From: Verrucomicrobiota bacterium
Lineage (GTDB): Bacteria; Verrucomicrobiota; Verrucomicrobiia; Limisphaerales; UBA1100
Reading direction: 5' to 3'
Length of the DNA stretch: 10,395 bases
Assembly (NCBI GenBank): GCA_028872645.1
Contig: JAPKDK010000092.1
Span: 1 to 10,395, forward strand
A program made the position numbers and the translations under genes. The notes below the pieces were generated by a model. It worked only from the letters and a program-made list of their open reading frames with translations, was not told the DNA's origin and searched no databases. Positions 6,564-10,395 of this stretch are shown in pieces. Within the stretch, counting starts at the first letter, position 1; each line of letters opens with the position of its first letter.

Positions 6564-7325
6564 ATGCAAAGTGCGATGAGCCAAGCAATGAACAGCCAAC
6601 CAGTGACCGCTCAGCGGGGGCCTTCCCCAGTGGCCACGCCGATTATCATCATTGATGATGACCCGAAACTGTGTGAATTGATTCGCGATTACCTCGCGCC
6701 GCTGGGATACGATGTGGCCTCGGCCAACACCGGGCCGGACGGATTAGAGATGGTGCTCCATGGCGATTACCGCGCGGTGATTCTGGATGTGATGCTGCCG
6801 GGGATGGACGGGTTTGAAGTACTCAAAGCCATTCGGCATCAATCCAATGTGCCGGTGCTGATGCTCACCGGGCGCGGCGATGAGGCCGACCGCGTGGTGG
6901 GGCTGGAGATTGGCGCGGATGATTATTTGCCCAAAACATTTTCCACGCGTGAATTATTGGCACGTCTGCGCGCAGTAATACGGCGCACGCAACTGAAAGA
7001 TCGTGCCGAGGGCGGGGTAGAGACGGATCTCACCAATGGCGATTTGGTTATCTCGCCAGGCTCGCGCACGGCCGCCCTGGGCGATGTGCCGCTGAAATTG
7101 ACCTCGCTGGAATTCGATCTGCTGCTGAGCCTCACTCGCGCGCGCGGGCGGGTCCGGTCGCGCGAACAAATTCTCGATGACGTGGCCGGACGCGATTATG
7201 ATGTGTTCGACCGGTCAATCGATGTCCACGTAAGCGCCCTGCGCCAGAAACTGGGCGACGACCCCAAGGCACCCATCTTCATCCAAACCGTCCGGTCGGT
7301 CGGTTACATGATGATTAAACAATGA
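6564..7325 (+). CDS. CpxR-like OmpR/PhoB-family response regulator
   Basis: Cytoplasmic DNA-binding response regulator, 253 residues, partner of the kinase that follows. The receiver domain is about residues 26-142: acidic pocket Asp31-Asp33, phospho-acceptor Asp75 in ILDVMLPGMDG, Thr102 and Lys124. The usual Lys-Pro after this lysine is Lys-Thr (YLPKTF). The winged-helix DNA-binding domain is about 155-250, ending in TVRSVGYMM. Two stretches closely follow E. coli CpxR as remembered: LTGRGDEADRVVGLEIGADDYLP in the receiver and FDRSIDVHVSALRQKL in the recognition-helix region. The extra N-terminal 25 or so residues may mean a later start; ATGs at 6576 and 6588 are possible and none has a good Shine-Dalgarno. 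The gene lies 7 nt from the kinase gene. A CpxR-type box upstream suggests autoregulation. Confidence 0.93.
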   Translation: MQSAMSQAMNSQPVTAQRGPSPVATPIIIIDDDPKLCELIRDYLAPLGYDVASANTGPDGLEMVLHGDYRAVILDVMLPGMDGFEVLKAIRHQSNVPVLMLTGRGDEADRVVGLEIGADDYLPKTFSTRELLARLRAVIRRTQLKDRAEGGVETDLTNGDLVISPGSRTAALGDVPLKLTSLEFDLLLSLTRARGRVRSREQILDDVAGRDYDVFDRSIDVHVSALRQKLGDDPKAPIFIQTVRSVGYMMIKQ

Positions 7326-7336
7326 TTTTTCCATGA
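7322..7336 (+). other. Four-codon mini-ORF bridging the regulator stop and the kinase start
   Basis: ATG ATT TTT CCA TGA begins inside the response-regulator stop codon (ATGA at 7322-7325) and ends inside the kinase start codon (ATGA at 7333-7336). It could carry a terminating ribosome to the kinase start, since the kinase has no visible Shine-Dalgarno. The overlaps are directly seen; the coupling role is inference and could be chance. Confidence 0.3.
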
Positions 7337-9276
7337 ACATCCGCGGCACACTTTTCACCAAAATACTCGCCTGGTTCTTTTTGAACCTGCTGCTGATTGG
7401 CACAATGATCTGGGCGGTCTACGAATTCCAAATCGGCCCCGGCTCGCCATTCGTTGGCCCCTCGGAGCAACGGGTGCGACAAGTGGCTCAAGTCATCTCC
7501 GATGGGCTCACCAACCGGCTGCGTGAGGATTGGGCAAGCGAGCTGGGAAAGTTTTCTGAAATCTACAAAGTGAAATTTCATCTGGTGGGGATCGACGGCC
7601 AATCACTGGTGGATAATTTCCTGAAAATCCCCGACGAGGTTCGCAATGAAATCGCCAACCTCCCCCGACCCAGACCACCCCGTGAACGTCCCCCGACCTT
7701 GGCCGAGCAACTCCAGTTGAACGAAGAACAACGCGGAAAATATTCCGCCGTCAGGCTCGGGCGAGATCAGGCTCTTCGCAGTATGTGGACCAACTCCGCC
7801 CTGCGGGAATTGCCGCGGGAAGAACGCTTCGTTCAGTCGCGCGAGTTGCTCAGTAAAATTATGCTGGACTATCAGAAAAAGATGGATGAGTTGCTTAATG
7901 AAGAGCAACGCAAAAAATATGAGGGGATTGTGCAGCGAACCCGAAGGCGCCCTTCCTTCAGCCGCCGGTGGAACCCCTTCAGGCCCGAACAAATCACAGA
8001 AATAATGACCGAGGCCGACACCAACAAAGACAAACAGTTGAGCAAATCTGAATTGGAAACCTGGCTGCGGCAGCGTGGCAACGCAGGCCTGCCCAACCGT
8101 AGCGGCAACGGCGAAAACATATCTGGATCACAACAAAAAGGATCTCCTTCGCTGAGCGGAACCCCCAATCCGCCCCCTGCGGTTTTTATGATAAAAACCG
8201 ATAAGCCCCAAGCACGGTATTGGGCGGGAGTAAATATTCCAGTGGTGGTTCAGGCTGAGGGAAGCGAAGAGCTCCCCAGCGAAAACCTCCTCGGACTGCG
8301 CCGGGTTCAACAAGGGCGAAACCAAGCCCAGTACTTTGCCACACTGGTTACGGTGTCCGACACAATGGGCGGCGCTGGTCTCTTTTCCGATCCATTGCGA
8401 TGGGTGAATATTCTCATCTTGGCCGTCCTGCTTTCAGTGCTTTTCTGGTTGCCGATGGTGCGCAACATCACCCAGCCCATCGCCAAGATCACCGCCGCTA
8501 CAGAACAAATTGCGGAGGGAAATTTCGACACGCGTGTCAGCACCTCGCGCACCGACGAAATCGGCCGTGTGGGGCAAGCCGTGGATTTCATGGCCGACCG
8601 GCTGGACGGCTTCGTCAAAGGCCAGCGCCGTTTCCTCGGTGATATTTCCCATGAACTTTGCTCGCCTATCGCGCGTATTCAGGTCGCTCTGGGCATCCTC
8701 GACCAGCGCGCGGATGCGGAGCAGAAAAAATACGTGCTGGATGTGCAGGACGAAGTGGAACAAATGTCCGAGTTGGTGAATGAACTGCTGCTTTTTTCGC
8801 AGGAAGGCGTGAAACCCAAGTCCATTGAACTGAAGGCGGTCAACCTCCGTGAAATTATCGACAGCGTGGTGGAACGGGAAGGCGCCAAAAATGCGACGAT
8901 GAAGATTTCCGTCAACCAAGATATTTCAGTAACCGCCAACGAGCGACGATTGTCACTCGCCCTCGGAAACCTTCTCCGCAACGCCATCCAATACGCCGGC
9001 GATGCCGGCCCCATCAACGTGTCCGCCGAGCGTGAAAATGAAAAATTGACCCTCGTGATCACCGACTGCGGCCCGGGCTTGCCGGAGGAAAGTTTGCCAA
9101 AAATATTCGATCCCTTCTATCGCCCAGAACTTGCGCGGGATCGCGCCACCGGCGGTGCGGGCCTCGGCTTGGCCATCGTCAAAACCTGCGTCGAAGCCTG
9201 CAACGGCACCGTCACCTGCCGAAACCGAAAGCCCGCCGGCCTCGAGTTTGAAATCGTGCTGGAAAGTTCCGGCTAA
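7333..9276 (+). CDS. CpxA-like sensor histidine kinase with CpxP/Spy-like motifs and an EF-hand in the sensor region
   Basis: Inner-membrane histidine kinase, 647 residues. TM1 is about 11-30, a large periplasmic region about 31-355, TM2 about 356-376, HAMP about 376-428. The phospho-accepting His440 is in FLGDISHELCSP. The ATPase domain is about 535-645: N-box LGNLLRNAIQYA (545-556), G1 DCGPGLP, FDPFYRP, and G2 GGAGLGLAIV. The FYRPELARDRATGGAGLGLA stretch is strongly CpxA-like. The periplasmic region holds LNEEQRGKY (129-137) and LNEEQRKKY (188-196) in a charged helical segment. It then has an EF-hand loop at 229-240 (Asp229, Asn231, Asp233, Gln235, Ser237, Glu240) and a Gly/Ser/Pro-rich linker (248-283). 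Flanking segments 76-110 and 284-342 look like the two halves of a CpxA-type sensor fold, so the 111-283 part reads as an insertion. It probably senses periplasmic protein state or metal and phosphorylates the upstream regulator. Confidence 0.93.
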   Translation: MNIRGTLFTKILAWFFLNLLLIGTMIWAVYEFQIGPGSPFVGPSEQRVRQVAQVISDGLTNRLREDWASELGKFSEIYKVKFHLVGIDGQSLVDNFLKIPDEVRNEIANLPRPRPPRERPPTLAEQLQLNEEQRGKYSAVRLGRDQALRSMWTNSALRELPREERFVQSRELLSKIMLDYQKKMDELLNEEQRKKYEGIVQRTRRRPSFSRRWNPFRPEQITEIMTEADTNKDKQLSKSELETWLRQRGNAGLPNRSGNGENISGSQQKGSPSLSGTPNPPPAVFMIKTDKPQARYWAGVNIPVVVQAEGSEELPSENLLGLRRVQQGRNQAQYFATLVTVSDTMGGAGLFSDPLRWVNILILAVLLSVLFWLPMVRNITQPIAKITAATEQIAEGNFDTRVSTSRTDEIGRVGQAVDFMADRLDGFVKGQRRFLGDISHELCSPIARIQVALGILDQRADAEQKKYVLDVQDEVEQMSELVNELLLFSQEGVKPKSIELKAVNLREIIDSVVEREGAKNATMKISVNQDISVTANERRLSLALGNLLRNAIQYAGDAGPINVSAERENEKLTLVITDCGPGLPEESLPKIFDPFYRPELARDRATGGAGLGLAIVKTCVEACNGTVTCRNRKPAGLEFEIVLESSG

Positions 9277-10127
9277 AGGTCGAGCAACTCGTCCATCAGC
9301 TTCGCCGTCTTGTCATCGCCGCCGTCGCTGCCCTCGCGCGTGACCCAGCCGGAGAAGCCGATCTTCTTCAACTCCGCGCGCACCTTGTCCCATTCCACAT
9401 CGCCTTGGCCGAGTGGGCAGAAGCCGTTTTTCTTTCCCCAATCCTTCACGTCCAGCTTCACGTTGCGATTGCCGAGAACGCGAATCCACTCGTGGCTGGG
9501 CGCGAATTTTTGCATATTGCCGATGTCGTAATACGCCTGCACCCATGGATTGTTAATTTCATCGATATAGTCGCGGAACTGCTCCGGCTTGTAGCAGAAG
9601 CCATTCCAAACCGTCTCGATGAGCACATGAATGCCCAGCTTGCTGGCCAGCGGAATCACCTTGCGAATTTCCGTAATGGAGCGTTCCCAAACCTGCTCGT
9701 GCGTTTCGTTGTCGCCTTTCACCGCGCCCGGCACCAACAACACCGACGAACCACCGACCGCCTTCGATTCGCGAATCGCCGCCTCCAGCCCTGTGCGCCC
9801 TTCCTCGCGTACCGCCTTGTCCGGCGAGCTGAGCCGCTTCTGCCAGTGCTTATTATAAACCACCCCATGCATCGGCAAGCCCACCTCCGCACACGCCTTG
9901 CGCAGCCCCGCAACATCCATCCCCGGCGCGCTCCCCTCGATGCCGTCAAAGCCCAGTTCCTTGAGCTTCTGCATCCGCTTCAAGTTCGGTTGTCCGCCAA
10001 ATTTTGTGGACTTGAAAATAAGCCCCTGATTCGCCCGCTCACGTTTTTTTTCAGCAGCCTGAATTTGCGTGGTGGCAGCCACTGCAGCAGCGGCTCCGGT
10101 GGTTTGAATAAAAGTGCGTCGGTTCAT
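9273..10127 (-). CDS. Tat-exported sugar phosphate isomerase/epimerase-like TIM-barrel protein
   Basis: Probable exported metal-dependent isomerase or epimerase of the xylose-isomerase-like TIM-barrel superfamily, 284 residues; substrate unknown. NRRTFIQTTG (2-11) followed by an Ala-rich stretch to about residue 25 is a Tat-type signal. Barrel elements include ELGFDGIEG (57-65), His87 in MHGVVYNKH, LIETVWNGF with Glu171, YYDIGN with Asp201, VKDWG with Asp228, and VTREGS with Glu265. The Glu/Asp/Glu set at strand ends is what the family uses to hold a divalent metal. No Shine-Dalgarno is evident. Its stop codon overlaps the kinase stop by 4 nt in convergent orientation, with no terminator between. 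A DUF1552-like gene ends 51 nt upstream on the same strand, so the two may be co-transcribed. Confidence 0.9.
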   Translation of the reverse strand: MNRRTFIQTTGAAAAVAATTQIQAAEKKRERANQGLIFKSTKFGGQPNLKRMQKLKELGFDGIEGSAPGMDVAGLRKACAEVGLPMHGVVYNKHWQKRLSSPDKAVREEGRTGLEAAIRESKAVGGSSVLLVPGAVKGDNETHEQVWERSITEIRKVIPLASKLGIHVLIETVWNGFCYKPEQFRDYIDEINNPWVQAYYDIGNMQKFAPSHEWIRVLGNRNVKLDVKDWGKKNGFCPLGQGDVEWDKVRAELKKIGFSGWVTREGSDGGDDKTAKLMDELLDL

Positions 10128-10178
10128 GCGCCGAGGCTAAGCGTGCCAGCCGAAGAGCGCAAACGAAAACCTACCGAA

Positions 10179-10395
10179 CTAAATTTCATCCAACGGCGCG
10201 GTCGCGTCGCCAAAAGTCTTAGGCCGAATGTTCATCTTGTCCATCATGCTCATGAACAAGCGGCTCATTTGGCGGTTGGGGTTCTTGAGATAATCCAGAT
10301 TGCGAGCGCCTTTGATTCGTCCACCGCCTCCACCGAGCATCACCTCTGGCAATTGCGAGGCGTCATGATGGCCGGTGAGCATGCTGGAGCAGAGC
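10179..10395 (-). CDS. DUF1552-like protein, C-terminal fragment cut by the window edge
   Basis: The reading frame is open to the window's right edge, so only the last 72 residues are present; an internal ATG at 10382 is unlikely to be the start. The tail has GHHDASQLPEVMLGGGGGR, then a Lys/Arg-rich turn, a Leu/Met-rich helix (RLFMSMMDKM), and the ending FGDATAPLDEI. This order (HD-x-LP, Gly-rich loop, helix, FGD-[ST]-x-x-L) is that remembered for the C-terminus of DUF1552 proteins. These are Tat-exported proteins of unknown function common in Planctomycetota and Verrucomicrobiota, often beside DUF1592/DUF1588 cytochrome-type genes. No function can be assigned. The next gene downstream (TIM barrel) begins 51 nt later on the same strand. 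Confidence 0.72.
   Translation of the reverse strand, partial: LCSSMLTGHHDASQLPEVMLGGGGGRIKGARNLDYLKNPNRQMSRLFMSMMDKMNIRPKTFGDATAPLDEI

Noticed and set aside
6564..6590. Alternative later starts for the response regulator at 6576 or 6588
   Set aside because: They would shorten the odd N-terminus, but none has a better ribosome-binding site, so the first ATG was kept with the uncertainty stated.

Overview
The window looks like chromosomal DNA from a Gram-negative bacterium of the PVC group, most likely Verrucomicrobiota with Planctomycetota as the alternative. This is an inference from gene content. It combines a Tat-exported Gfo/Idh/MocA oxidoreductase, a Tat-exported sugar-isomerase-like TIM barrel, the tail of a DUF1552-type protein, a neutral-ceramidase-like protein and several secreted enzymes, a mix typical of those phyla. 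There is no rRNA, convincing tRNA, CRISPR array, transposase or phage gene.

Layout, left to right. (a) 51-1412, minus: a secreted Gfo/Idh/MocA oxidoreductase with its own promoter-like sequence. (b) 1413-1655: a non-coding gap holding a nested inverted repeat and two strong tandem hairpins, one of which may terminate the next gene. (c) 1656-2189, minus: a short MscS-type channel with a strong Shine-Dalgarno. (d) 2262-2291: a classical intrinsic terminator on the minus strand. (e) 2312-6403, minus: a tightly spaced run read as ECF-like sigma factor, neutral-ceramidase-like protein, alpha/beta-hydrolase and thioredoxin-fold protein. The gaps are 57 nt, a 4-nt overlap and 40 nt, and the run ends at that terminator, so it is probably one operon. 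(f) 6404-6563: a divergent control region with a perfect CpxR-type box. (g) 6564-9276, plus: a CpxR-like response regulator and a CpxA-like histidine kinase, joined by a four-codon mini-ORF. (h) 9273-10127 and 10179-10395, minus: the Tat-exported TIM-barrel protein and the C-terminal end of a DUF1552-like protein.

The most interesting part is the centre. The two-component pair closely resembles enterobacterial CpxRA, but the kinase's periplasmic sensor domain appears to be interrupted by about 170 residues. That insert carries two near-identical LNEEQR-x-KY motifs, reminiscent of the LTxxQ motifs of CpxP/Spy chaperones, followed by a canonical EF-hand loop. In enterobacteria CpxP is a separate periplasmic protein that restrains CpxA. 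Here a CpxP-like module and a calcium-binding loop seem to be built into the sensor. A GTAAA-N5-GTAAA box, the E. coli CpxR consensus, lies between this pair and the divergent sigma-led operon of exported proteins. Together these suggest a self-contained envelope-stress circuit: a sensor with built-in chaperone-like and Ca2+ modules, its regulator, a sigma factor and an envelope thioredoxin. The wiring is inference; the motifs are directly visible.
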